This document shows, in pieces, positions 7,603 through 15,462 of a stretch of 64,000 nucleotides of DNA. Origin of the DNA: JAJFUV01 sp964384215 (GTDB taxonomy: Bacteria; Acidobacteriota; Terriglobia; Bryobacterales; Bryobacteraceae); the NCBI GenBank assembly GCA_964384215.1, contig CAYLLB010000021.1, forward strand, positions 22,216 through 86,215, given 5' to 3'. The notes under the pieces were generated by a model. It was not told the origin of the DNA, ran no database searches, and worked only from the letters and a program-made list of their open reading frames with translations. A program made the position numbers and the translations under genes. How positions within the stretch are numbered: position 1 is the first letter of the stretch; each line of letters begins with the position of its first letter.

Positions 7603-8532
7603 ATGGTGCGAATCTTGCTTGCGGCCGTTGTATTCGCGGCAGCCTTCGGGCAGGTGAAGCCGGAACCCACGATCAGTACTTTCGAACGATCTGCAGGACC
7701 ATTCGCCGTTGGTGGACACTCCTATCGGGTAACCGTCCAGGTCAAACAGTTGCCCGCTGGAAAGAACCCGGATCCCGATTTCCAGGAGACCGTTTCCGCC
7801 GTCCGGATACGCGACGAAGCGGGAAGGGCGATTTTCCAGCGGACCTTTCCGTATAAGGTGTCGGGCGACCGATTCGAGGAGACCACGGCTGTGCATTCAG
7901 AGATCCTCAAGGGCAGGAGCGGCTCGGGGTTGCTGCTGACCTATGGAGTCGTGCCCTCAACGCCGCTGGGCGGGCAGTCCTGGCAGGTCTTCGGAGTTGC
8001 CGGCGGGAAGCTCAGGGCTTTCGCCGGCCCGATCTCGACTGAAGGAGAGCTTGCGCGCCAAGCGTCCGGCACCCCGCCACACATGGCATGGGACGAGTCC
8101 TTGAAGGCCGATGTGCTGAATTTCCGGGTCTGGACTGGCAATTTTTTCATAATCGTCCCGCTTCGCGTGGATTGGACGATGGGCTCCATCAGGCCGGCCT
8201 ACCGTTGCTGGAAAATCGCCGGACACGGGCTGGTTGAAGCGTGCCGATTTCGAGTCGAAGCCGAAAGGAGACCGGAAGGAGGTCTGACCTTCGTGCGGTT
8301 GTTTCCGCAAGCCGGCGAGAAGGCCGGCATCCCTCTTCATGCGGTAATCAAAAAGGATTCTGCGGTCGAGTTCATCGAGGCGGAGGCAGCACTCCAGTGG
8401 GAGGAATCCGCGGAGGGAATCGGACTCGGCGTCTCAGAGGACGTCTGGCTTAAGGTGCGAATCGACGGCAAGGAAGGCTGGATTCATTCGCAGGAGGACT
8501 TCCAGGCAGTGGGCTTACCTCAAGCGGGGTGA
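7603..8532 (+). CDS. Secreted protein with C-terminal SH3-like domain, function unknown
   Basis: A 309-residue protein with a clear signal peptide (VRILLAAVVFAAAFG) directly after the chosen ATG. The in-frame region before this ATG is low-quality read-through from the upstream antisense gene, so the longer frame was not used. The mature part is beta-rich with no recognised catalytic motif. The last 45 residues, ending KVRIDGKEGWIHSQEDFQAVGL, resemble a bacterial SH3 domain like that in the lipoprotein near 4 kb. Its 3-prime end overlaps the convergent YkgJ-type gene by 13 bases. No function can be assigned. Confidence 0.7.
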   Translation: MVRILLAAVVFAAAFGQVKPEPTISTFERSAGPFAVGGHSYRVTVQVKQLPAGKNPDPDFQETVSAVRIRDEAGRAIFQRTFPYKVSGDRFEETTAVHSEILKGRSGSGLLLTYGVVPSTPLGGQSWQVFGVAGGKLRAFAGPISTEGELARQASGTPPHMAWDESLKADVLNFRVWTGNFFIIVPLRVDWTMGSIRPAYRCWKIAGHGLVEACRFRVEAERRPEGGLTFVRLFPQAGEKAGIPLHAVIKKDSAVEFIEAEAALQWEESAEGIGLGVSEDVWLKVRIDGKEGWIHSQEDFQAVGLPQAG

Positions 8533-9146
8533 GTAATGGCGGCCGCCAGCGCGAACGCGACGATCGTCATCCCCCGCAGTCCCAAGGCATCCAAGCCGGC
8601 AAGCAACTCAGTTTCGAGCCCTTCGGGATCGATGTCCACGGCGCATTGGATCTTCTCCTCGTCGGTGGCTCCGCCGTAACAAAGCTCGCAGGCCCCGAGG
8701 CTACCTTCGCGCGTCCACATGACCGGGCCGAAGGTCCGGCAGGTGATGGGACGTGCAGCATAGAGCTCACAGCAGCCGGTTTCCGTATCGAGCGCCGGGC
8801 AGGGGACGTCGTCCATCGCCTCGGAAAAGGCGTCCTGCTCGCGTAGCATACCAGTGGCCGGGTCGCCGGGATAGTCCGGCGCGATCGCAGCGACGTATTC
8901 AGCCGCACGGCGGCGGACCCTCTCCGCGCGAGGCGGGTCGGCGACAGAAAGCGTCCTCAAGCCTTCGCGCAGCCGCAGCGCATCGAGTTGCGTGATCGCA
9001 AATGGTGCCTTGCAACATTCAATGCAACCCGGCCGGCACACGAGCCAATCGCCGCTGCGGCGCGACACCTCCGCCACGGCTTCTGCGATGCCTGCCAACA
9101 GCCTGCGATCACCGGCTTCGATCTGGATCAGGGACTGCATGGGCAT
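8520..9146 (-). CDS. YkgJ-family cysteine-cluster protein
   Basis: A 208-residue cytoplasmic protein of the YkgJ/CxxCxxCC type, thought to bind zinc or an iron-sulfur cluster. Visible ligands are the cysteines of RPGCIECC, DVPCPAL, TGCCELY, RPITCRTFGP and GACELC, in family order. The open frame extends a further 35 codons upstream into the end of the sulfatase gene, so I took the first Met of TMPMQSLIQIEAG; a second Met two codons on is equally possible, as neither has a strong ribosome site. It may be the second gene of a minus-strand pair with the sulfatase. Cysteine-cluster proteins of this kind sit near redox or maturation enzymes, but no maturation role for the sulfatase is shown. Confidence 0.82.
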   Translation of the reverse strand: MPMQSLIQIEAGDRRLLAGIAEAVAEVSRRSGDWLVCRPGCIECCKAPFAITQLDALRLREGLRTLSVADPPRAERVRRRAAEYVAAIAPDYPGDPATGMLREQDAFSEAMDDVPCPALDTETGCCELYAARPITCRTFGPVMWTREGSLGACELCYGGATDEEKIQCAVDIDPEGLETELLAGLDALGLRGMTIVAFALAAAITHPA

Positions 9147-9183
9147 GGTCCAATCGTCGCGCAACGGCCACCGCCGTACGGCC

Positions 9184-10554
9184 TCAGGCGTGCGGCAGAG
9201 CTCCAGTCGATCCAGGCCTGATTTTGCGTTCGCGTGCGGCCTGCCAGGCATCGACCACCTCTCGCGGGAAGCCGGGGATCAGGCGCTCGATACGATCCAG
9301 GATTTCCTTCACCACCTCGGGACGTTCGGGAGCGACGTCGTAGCTTTCGTCGGGGTCCAGTTCGAGGTCGTACAACTCGGGTGGGACGAGCGGCAGATTC
9401 ACACGGCCGCCGGCGGGCGCGGGACTGTACGCAAACGTATTGTAGCGCGCTACGTGCAGCTTCCAGCGGCCCCAGCGCGCACACTGCAGGTTCCAGTTGT
9501 CAAAATAAAGCAGCGCTTCACGCTCCAGTTGCTTCGTCTTGCCGGTGAGCAGCGGCCAGATGTCCATGCCGTCCAGCGGATTCGCCGGCAGCGCGGCCCC
9601 GCACAGCTTAGCCACCGTGGGGAGGATGTCCATGGTCGTCGCCACTCCGTCCAGAACCTGCCCACGCGGGATGCGGCCCGGGAAGCGCGCGATGAACGGC
9701 TCGCGCACCCCGCCCTCATAAGTCGAACCCTTTCGCCCGCGCAATCGCCCCGGACTGCCCAGGAACCACGGACCGTTGTCGGAAGAGAACATGACCAGCG
9801 TGTTATTGTCCAGGCCATTCTTCTTCAGCGCGGCCAGCACCTCGCCTACGCTCCAGTCCATCTCCGCGATCACGTCGCCGTAAATGCCCGAAGGAGACTT
9901 GCCGCGGAACCGTGGCGAGGCCGCCAGCGGGATGTGCGGGTACGTGTGCGGCATATAAAGGAAGAATGGCGAGCCTTTCGACCGCTCGATGAAGTGCACG
10001 GCCTGCTCGGTATAGCGCGGAGTGAGGGTTTCGAGCGTGGCTTCCGCTTCGACCACTTCGGTGTTGTGGAGCAAAGGCCGGGGCCTCATATCGTTGCTGT
10101 AAGGAATGCCGAAGTACTCGTCGAAGCCGCGGTTGGTGGGCAGGAAGCGCGCAAGGTGTCCCAGGTGCCACTTGCCCACGCACATGGTCCGGTATCCGCG
10201 TGGTTTTAACACCTGCGCGATGGTGGTCTCGGAATCGGGGAGCCCCACGGTGTCGGTGGGAAACAGAACCCGGGGCACACCGGCGCGCGTTGGGTAGCGG
10301 CCCGTCAATAATGCGGCGCGAGAGGGGGAACAGACCGGGTTGGCCGAGTAAAACTGCGTGAAGCGCACCCCTTCGGCTGCCATGCGATCCAAGTTCGGCG
10401 TGCTCAACCGGGATCCGTAGCAGGCCAGGTCACCGTATCCCAAATCGTCTGCGTAGATCATTACCACGTTGGGCGGCGGCGGAGGTGCAGCAACGGCCGC
10501 GGCCGCGCCGAACGCCGTCGTCAGAAACTCGCGTCTATCAAGGGATGCTGCCAT
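9184..10554 (-). CDS. Secreted sulfatase (arylsulfatase family)
   Basis: A 456-residue type I sulfatase. The N terminus (LDRREFLTTAFGAAAAVAAP) is a twin-arginine export signal. YADDLGYGD holds the metal-binding Asp pair, and Cys75 in NPVCSPSRAALLTGR is the C-x-P-x-R site that is converted to formylglycine. KWHLG and MFSSDNGPW later in the chain are further sulfatase motifs, and the length is normal. It probably removes sulfate from polysaccharides or aryl esters outside the cytoplasm. The cysteine-type site requires a formylglycine-generating enzyme, none of which is visible in this window. Divergent from acpP with a 200-base intergenic region. Confidence 0.94.
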   Translation of the reverse strand: MAASLDRREFLTTAFGAAAAVAAPPPPPNVVMIYADDLGYGDLACYGSRLSTPNLDRMAAEGVRFTQFYSANPVCSPSRAALLTGRYPTRAGVPRVLFPTDTVGLPDSETTIAQVLKPRGYRTMCVGKWHLGHLARFLPTNRGFDEYFGIPYSNDMRPRPLLHNTEVVEAEATLETLTPRYTEQAVHFIERSKGSPFFLYMPHTYPHIPLAASPRFRGKSPSGIYGDVIAEMDWSVGEVLAALKKNGLDNNTLVMFSSDNGPWFLGSPGRLRGRKGSTYEGGVREPFIARFPGRIPRGQVLDGVATTMDILPTVAKLCGAALPANPLDGMDIWPLLTGKTKQLEREALLYFDNWNLQCARWGRWKLHVARYNTFAYSPAPAGGRVNLPLVPPELYDLELDPDESYDVAPERPEVVKEILDRIERLIPGFPREVVDAWQAARERKIRPGSTGALPHA

Positions 10555-10694
10555 GCCACCACTCGCTTTCCGACTTCGGACTGGACGCCAAAGTCATGAT
10601 TATTTTACTCTGGGAAAGATTGTTCGGCTGAGAGATTGCCATGTCCCCCTGCACCTGTGGTACACCATAGGTTTGGTTGGGCGTGGCACCCTAC

Positions 10695-10723
10695 TTGCGG
10701 CCAGCCACGATCGTCGCTAGAAT
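10695..10723 (+). promoter_or_regulatory. Sigma-70-like promoter of acpP-fabF
   Basis: TTGCGG, a 17-base spacer and TAGAAT (five of six), with the ACP start codon 32 bases further on behind a GGAGG site. TAGAAT recurs as the -10 at the dxr leader. The rest of the sulfatase-acpP gap (10555-10694) holds no other feature I can support. Confidence 0.55.
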
Positions 10724-10754
10724 CAATGAGTTTGTGAATTTGAGTGGAGGAATC

Positions 10755-10994
10755 ATGTCTGTTGAGCAGAAAGTGAAACAGATCATCGTTGAGCAGTTGG
10801 GAGTAGACGAAGCCCAGGTGGACAGCACGGCTTCGTTCGTGGACGACTTGGGCGCGGACTCCCTCGACATCGTGGAATTGGTCATGGCGTTCGAAGAGGC
10901 CTTCGAGTTGGACATCCCGGACGAGGATGCCGAAAAGATCACCACGGTGAAGGACGCAGTCGACTATATTGAAGCCAAGCAGGCGAAGAAGTAA
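10755..10994 (+). CDS. acpP: Acyl carrier protein
   Basis: Carries the growing acyl chain on 4-prime-phosphopantetheine during type II fatty acid synthesis. The 79-residue acidic protein contains the invariant GADSLDIVELVM motif with Ser36 as the attachment site, matching AcpP numbering of other bacteria. GTGGAGGAATC gives an ideal ribosome site before the ATG. It lies directly upstream of fabF, the normal bacterial pairing. The 26 upstream in-frame codons are rejected because the ribosome site and family length fix the start. Confidence 0.98.
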   Translation: MSVEQKVKQIIVEQLGVDEAQVDSTASFVDDLGADSLDIVELVMAFEEAFELDIPDEDAEKITTVKDAVDYIEAKQAKK

Positions 10995-11035
10995 GCGGCG
11001 CCTGCCCGCTTCGTTGCATACCAGGAGTGTTAACC

Positions 11036-12277
11036 TTGCCGCGTAGAGTCGTCGTCACGGGTGTCGGTATGGTATCTTCGCTTGCCACCGGCACCGAAGC
11101 AACCTGGCAGGCGGTGCTCGCCGCTCGCTCGGGGATCTCCCGCATTACCGCCTTCGACACTACGGGATTTCCGACCAAAATCGCCGGTGAGGTTCGTGAC
11201 TTCGATCCAACGAAGTTCATGGAGAAAAAGGAAGTCCGCCGGCTAGGCCGTTTCATCCAGTTCGCCGTGGCGGCTTCCGACTTCGCTCTAAGCGATTCAG
11301 GATTAAAGATTACGCCGGAATGCGCCGACCGCGCGGGTGTATACATCGGAAGCGGCATCGGAGGCTTCGAGGTTATCGAGCGCGAGCACAAAGTGTTGCT
11401 GGAGCGCGGGCCGGAGCGCGTAAGCCCGTTCTTCATCCCGGCGACGATCATCAATCTGGCCTCGGGTTACGTGTCGATCAGGACCGGAGCGAAGGGCCCG
11501 AATTCGGCTACCGCCACGGCCTGCACGACAAGCAGCCACTCGATCGGCGATTCGTTCAGGATCATCCAGCGCGGCGACGCCGACGTCATGATCTGCGGCG
11601 GCGCCGAAGCATGCATCTGCCCCATGGGCATCGCCGGGTTCTCCGCTATGCGCGCTCTTTCGACGCGCAATGACGAGCCGGAGCGGGCCTCCCGTCCTTG
11701 GGACAAGGAGCGCGACGGTTTCGTGGTGGGCGAGGGTTCAGGCGTGCTGATCCTCGAGGAACTGGAATTTGCGCGCGCTCGCGGCGCCAGGATTCTGGCC
11801 GAGGTAGCCGGCTACGGCATGAGCGGGGACGCTTTCCACATCACCGCGCCTTCGGAAGACGCCGACGGCGCGTACCGGGTGATGCGCGTAGCCCTTCACG
11901 ACGCCGGAATCCGGCCCGAACAGGTGGATTACATCAACGCGCACGGCACGTCCACGGACGTGGGCGACCGTATCGAAACGCTCGCCATCAAGCGCACCTT
12001 CGGCGAGCACGCTTACAAGCTGGCGGTCAGCTCCACCAAGTCCATGATAGGCCACCTGCTGGGCGGCGCCGGCGGCATCGAGGCGGGCTTCAGCGTGCTG
12101 GCCATCCGTGACCAGATCGCGCCTCCCACCATCAATTACGAAGTGCCGGATCCGGAGTGCGATCTCGATTACGTACCTAATAAGGCGCGGCCTATGCGCA
12201 TCGAATACGCGCTGTCGAACTCGTTCGGTTTCGGCGGCACCAACGGCTGCCTGATTTTCAAGCGCTTCACAGGATGA
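11036..12277 (+). CDS. fabF: 3-oxoacyl-[acyl-carrier-protein] synthase II
   Basis: Condensing enzyme that elongates acyl-ACP with malonyl-ACP. I chose the TTG at 11036: AGGAG ends eight bases before it, whereas the GTG at 11027 lies inside that Shine-Dalgarno sequence. With this start the active-site residues fall at Cys163 (TATACTTSSHS), His303 (NAHGTSTDVGD) and His340 (STKSMIGHLLG), the numbering of E. coli FabF, which supports the choice. Length is 413 residues. It follows acpP closely and the two almost certainly share a transcript. A GC-rich hairpin just after the stop may end that transcript. Confidence 0.97.
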   Translation: MPRRVVVTGVGMVSSLATGTEATWQAVLAARSGISRITAFDTTGFPTKIAGEVRDFDPTKFMEKKEVRRLGRFIQFAVAASDFALSDSGLKITPECADRAGVYIGSGIGGFEVIEREHKVLLERGPERVSPFFIPATIINLASGYVSIRTGAKGPNSATATACTTSSHSIGDSFRIIQRGDADVMICGGAEACICPMGIAGFSAMRALSTRNDEPERASRPWDKERDGFVVGEGSGVLILEELEFARARGARILAEVAGYGMSGDAFHITAPSEDADGAYRVMRVALHDAGIRPEQVDYINAHGTSTDVGDRIETLAIKRTFGEHAYKLAVSSTKSMIGHLLGGAGGIEAGFSVLAIRDQIAPPTINYEVPDPECDLDYVPNKARPMRIEYALSNSFGFGGTNGCLIFKRFTG

Positions 12278-12284
12278 GTGCGGA

Positions 12285-12312
12285 CGCGCGCCGCACCGCA
12301 GTCTGGCGCGCG
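12285..12312 (+). terminator. GC-rich hairpin after fabF
   Basis: An eight-pair perfect inverted repeat (CGCGCGCC and GGCGCGCG) with a 12-base loop, beginning eight bases after the fabF stop. There is no T tract; instead a TATAAT follows one base later. It may act as a Rho-assisted or non-canonical terminator. Confidence 0.4.
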
Positions 12313-12351
12313 GTATAATGAAGTTTGGCACGTGGTTGGGAAAGTAAGTCC

Positions 12352-12573
12352 GTGGCATCCCAGATAGAAACCTCCGAATCAGAACAACGCTCCCCGTCAA
12401 AGAAGAAAGGCCCGAGTCCAGAAGAACTCGCCAGGATTCGCCAGCGCGAAAACCTCGAGCTCTCCAAGACGCGTGTTTTACACGACTTGGAGCACGCTCA
12501 GAATCCGCGCTATGAAAAAGTCTTGCGCGCGGCACTGGCGCATTTGGACAGCGAGCTAAAGCATCTTTGTTGA
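12352..12573 (+). CDS. Small charged helical protein, unknown
   Basis: A 73-residue protein rich in Glu, Lys and Arg, predicted to be mostly helical from SPEELARIRQRENLELSKTRV onwards, with no signal or membrane segment and no recognised domain. The GTG start was chosen because it gives a compact N terminus; an in-frame TTG 27 bases upstream is an alternative, and neither has a strong ribosome site. It sits alone between the fabF hairpin and the convergent Cas6-like gene. Codon use resembles that of its neighbours, so I regard it as a real gene of unknown role. Confidence 0.55.
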   Translation: MASQIETSESEQRSPSKKKGPSPEELARIRQRENLELSKTRVLHDLEHAQNPRYEKVLRAALAHLDSELKHLC

Positions 12574-12618
12574 TCGCGCGGCGCGCATCGGGGCAGGTTC
12601 TGGAGCGGCGAGAGCGGT

Positions 12619-13422
12619 CTATCCTTCGAGCTTGATGGCGCCGTTGCCCCAGACCGTCTGCCGGCCGACGCCGGTCCACTCGGCAGCTCTTAGTATGGGC
12701 AGGAATTCGCCCATCTCCCCTATGTATGTGGCAAACCCGGTGAATCCTCCCACTGGGTGACGCTGCCCGGTGCCTTTGGACAACCTCTCGACGGAAGTAT
12801 GTCGCACATCGCACGCGGTCATCCGGACCTGCGCCGCCCGTTCTCCCATCCCGGTGAAATCAATCTCGAGGGGACCGTTCCCGTAAGCGGCGCGTAGTGC
12901 GCTTACGCGGTCCCGGGCTCGCGCGAACAACACGGAAAACTCGGGGCGGACGGCGATCTGCGCGCCGCTCTTGAGTTCGGTCGGCGTGAGGAAGCGGACA
13001 CGCAACTCGGACATGGACGCGGGCGGCGGGTTCAGGCAAATGGAGACCCGTTTCACGGCGGCTTCGCGCAGTTCCGCCCGGGCCCACCGGGTAAAAGCGC
13101 TCTTCACCTCATCGACAACTGCGCTCCCCGGTAGAAACAGGTGCACGTCAACGTAGAACGGCTCCCCCCGATCGACAGTCACACCGTCCAGGTGCGCGGC
13201 ACGCAGCACAAACGGCCGCGGCGCATCCCTGAAACCACTGGGGCCGGATTCGTTACGGGGAGCGAATAGCCTCCGATAGGCGGGCGTCGCGAACAGCGAC
13301 GCCCCGAGAAAACCGCGAATCACATTCGCCGGCATACCTTGCGCGAAATAGAGCGGTCCCCGGCTGGTGAAGTGGAGCCGGCAGACTGTCACCTCGAACG
13401 TGGGTTCGCCGGATGCCTGCAT
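12619..13422 (-). CDS. Orphan Cas6-like RAMP protein (possible pre-crRNA endoribonuclease family)
   Basis: A 267-residue protein whose C-terminal part, with GGFTGFATYIGE, FLPILRAAEWTGVG and RQTVWGNGAI, follows the pattern of the Cas6 C-terminal domain (PF10040, formerly DUF2276): a glycine-rich G-F-G strand, F-PLL, E-hVG and a final G-G-I loop. Cas6 proteins cleave CRISPR repeat transcripts. No CRISPR repeats and no other cas gene occur in the window, so the substrate is unknown. A catalytic His is not obvious to me. The gene begins 25 bases after the squalene-hopene cyclase stop on the same strand and is probably cotranscribed with it. The family call is moderate; a CRISPR role is doubtful. 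Confidence 0.62.
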   Translation of the reverse strand: MQASGEPTFEVTVCRLHFTSRGPLYFAQGMPANVIRGFLGASLFATPAYRRLFAPRNESGPSGFRDAPRPFVLRAAHLDGVTVDRGEPFYVDVHLFLPGSAVVDEVKSAFTRWARAELREAAVKRVSICLNPPPASMSELRVRFLTPTELKSGAQIAVRPEFSVLFARARDRVSALRAAYGNGPLEIDFTGMGERAAQVRMTACDVRHTSVERLSKGTGQRHPVGGFTGFATYIGEMGEFLPILRAAEWTGVGRQTVWGNGAIKLEG

Positions 13423-13447
13423 ACCAAAAGCTCAGCTTAGCGCCAGA

Positions 13448-15421
13448 TCAGGCGCCATGCTGGCCGGCGATGGCGGCGCGGCATGCGTTAAGCGCCATCA
13501 ATGGGAAGTAATCCCGGTAAAGGTGATATTGCAGATAGAAAACGTTCGGGAAGCCGGTACCCGTGAAGAGCGTCTCATCCCACGTGCCGTCGGCCTTCTG
13601 GGTCGTAACCAGGTACTCGATGCCGCGGCGCACGACGCTCGACGAAGTGTCACCCGCGGCCAGCAACCCGAGCAGGGCCCAGGCGGTCTGCGAGGGGGTG
13701 CTGGGCGCGGCCACGAAGCGGTTGACCCGGTATCCGGTCGCGCTCTCTCCCCACCCTCCGTCCGCGTTTTGCACGCTGCGCAACCATTCGGCAGCTTTCT
13801 GCATCGCGGGGCGCGCCACCGAGGTACGCGCATACCGCAAGCCGCGCAGGGCGAGGAACGTTCCGTAAACGTAGTTCACGCCCCAGCGCCCGTACCAGCT
13901 TCCGTCGTCCTCCTGGTGGTTGAGCAGCCACTCGACGCCCCGCTTGATCGCCGGATGTGTGGCGTCGAATCCACGCCGCGCCAGCGATTCAATCACACGG
14001 CCCGTGATGTCCGGGCAGGATGGATCGAGCATCGCGTTGTGGTCCGCGAACGGCACACTGTTCAGAATGTCCCAGTTGCAGTCGACATCGAAAGCGGCCC
14101 ATCCGCCATCGCTCGATTGCATGCCCAACAGCCAGTTGATGGCTCGTTTTTCGACCCGCTCCTGGCGCGCCGGATCGCTCGCCTTGGCGTGCAGCAACGC
14201 CAGCAGCACCATGGCCGTGTCGTCGATGTCCGGATAGTACTCGTTGGCAAACTCGAAAGCCCAGCCGCTCGGCTCCAGGTCCGGCCGCTTCACGCTCCAA
14301 TCGCCGCGGTGCCGCACCTCCTTGGCCAGCAGCCAATCGGCCGTGCGCGTGAGCTCCGCCGGATCGGCCAGTCCCGCTTCTCCCAGCGCGAACGCCGCGA
14401 TGGCCGTATCCCACACCGGCGAAACGCAAGGCTGGAATTGGAACCGGTCTTCCGTCTCGATGATGAGATCTTCGAACTGGCGGGTGGCGTCCATCAGGTC
14501 GGGATGATCATCCGGATACCCGAGCGAATGCATCGCCATGATCGTGTACATCATCCCGGGATAGATCGCGCCGAGTCCCTCGGTGTAACGCGTGCGGTCC
14601 AGTATCCAATGTTCGGCTTCTCGAATGGCCGCGCTGCGCACGTTCTTCAAGCCGCGGCGCTCCCACAGCTTCAGCGCACGGTCCAGATGGCGGAACAGGG
14701 TCGCCATTCCCTTGCGATTCACCAGGGTCAGCTTCTTGTGCGGATCGTAGAGTTCCTCGATCGTGATTCCGTTCGGGGGCAGGCGGTGCGGCCCGATGGC
14801 CTGCACGATGGCCAGCGGCACGATGATAGTGCGCGTCCAGGCTGACATTTCATAAAGGATGTCCAGCGGAACCAGCACAATCTCCGGCGGAACAGTCGGC
14901 GTGTATTTACGGGGGAAAAGACCCACCAGGCTGAAATTGATCTTCGTGTAGCTGTTGGCCGCCTGCAGGCCTCCCAAGGCCAGCACACGCTCCCGGGCGC
15001 GACGCATATAATCGGCTTCCGGCGAGTGGCCGCAGACCTTCAGCATCGTGTACGCGCGCGCGGTGATGTTTACTTCCGCTCCGCCCCCGGCGAAGGTCTC
15101 CCAGCCGCCATCGGGAAGCTGCCGTTCCAGGATCGACCGGCAGGCCTTGTCGATGCGCCGTCGCGAAGGCGGATTCCATCCGTCACCTTCCGGTGGATAT
15201 AACCACAGCTGCAGCAGGATGTAGTCCGTTTCGAGGGTCGCATCGGCGGTCAATTCGGCGCACCAGTGGCCGTCGTCATGACGCATGCCGAGCAGAGCCT
15301 TGGCCGAGTCGCGCATGGCGCTGTCGATGCTCGCCAGCCGCTGTTCCCGCGACTCGGAAGTCTCAATCCGCCGCCGGCGCGGCCCCGCCGGTTGAATCAA
15401 TTGAAATCCGCCCATATACAC
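13448..15421 (-). CDS. shc: Squalene-hopene cyclase
   Basis: Cyclises squalene to hopene/diplopterol in a monotopic membrane enzyme, giving the hopanoid core. The 657-residue protein has the protonating DxDD motif as DIDDTA at residues 398-403, and several QW repeats (QLPDGGW, QSSDGGW, QEDDGSWYGRWG, QNADGGWGE, QKADGTWDE). It carries the usual WGVNYVYGTF region. Length is normal. It lies in a minus-strand run with the GH20 gene upstream (41-base gap) and the Cas6-like gene downstream. No other hopanoid genes (hpn) are in the window. Confidence 0.96.
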   Translation of the reverse strand: MYMGGFQLIQPAGPRRRRIETSESREQRLASIDSAMRDSAKALLGMRHDDGHWCAELTADATLETDYILLQLWLYPPEGDGWNPPSRRRIDKACRSILERQLPDGGWETFAGGGAEVNITARAYTMLKVCGHSPEADYMRRARERVLALGGLQAANSYTKINFSLVGLFPRKYTPTVPPEIVLVPLDILYEMSAWTRTIIVPLAIVQAIGPHRLPPNGITIEELYDPHKKLTLVNRKGMATLFRHLDRALKLWERRGLKNVRSAAIREAEHWILDRTRYTEGLGAIYPGMMYTIMAMHSLGYPDDHPDLMDATRQFEDLIIETEDRFQFQPCVSPVWDTAIAAFALGEAGLADPAELTRTADWLLAKEVRHRGDWSVKRPDLEPSGWAFEFANEYYPDIDDTAMVLLALLHAKASDPARQERVEKRAINWLLGMQSSDGGWAAFDVDCNWDILNSVPFADHNAMLDPSCPDITGRVIESLARRGFDATHPAIKRGVEWLLNHQEDDGSWYGRWGVNYVYGTFLALRGLRYARTSVARPAMQKAAEWLRSVQNADGGWGESATGYRVNRFVAAPSTPSQTAWALLGLLAAGDTSSSVVRRGIEYLVTTQKADGTWDETLFTGTGFPNVFYLQYHLYRDYFPLMALNACRAAIAGQHGA

Positions 15422-15462
15422 TCCGAAACTACTAGGTTATCAACTTCGCCCAAAGCGCCGGC

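Noticed and set aside
12314..12319. TATAAT as promoter of the small ORF after fabF
   Set aside because: A perfect -10 but no -35 at 16-19 bases and it abuts a GC hairpin; recorded only as a curiosity.
12278..13447. CRISPR array near the Cas6-like gene
   Set aside because: No repeated 24-40 base units with regular spacing are present here or elsewhere in the window.
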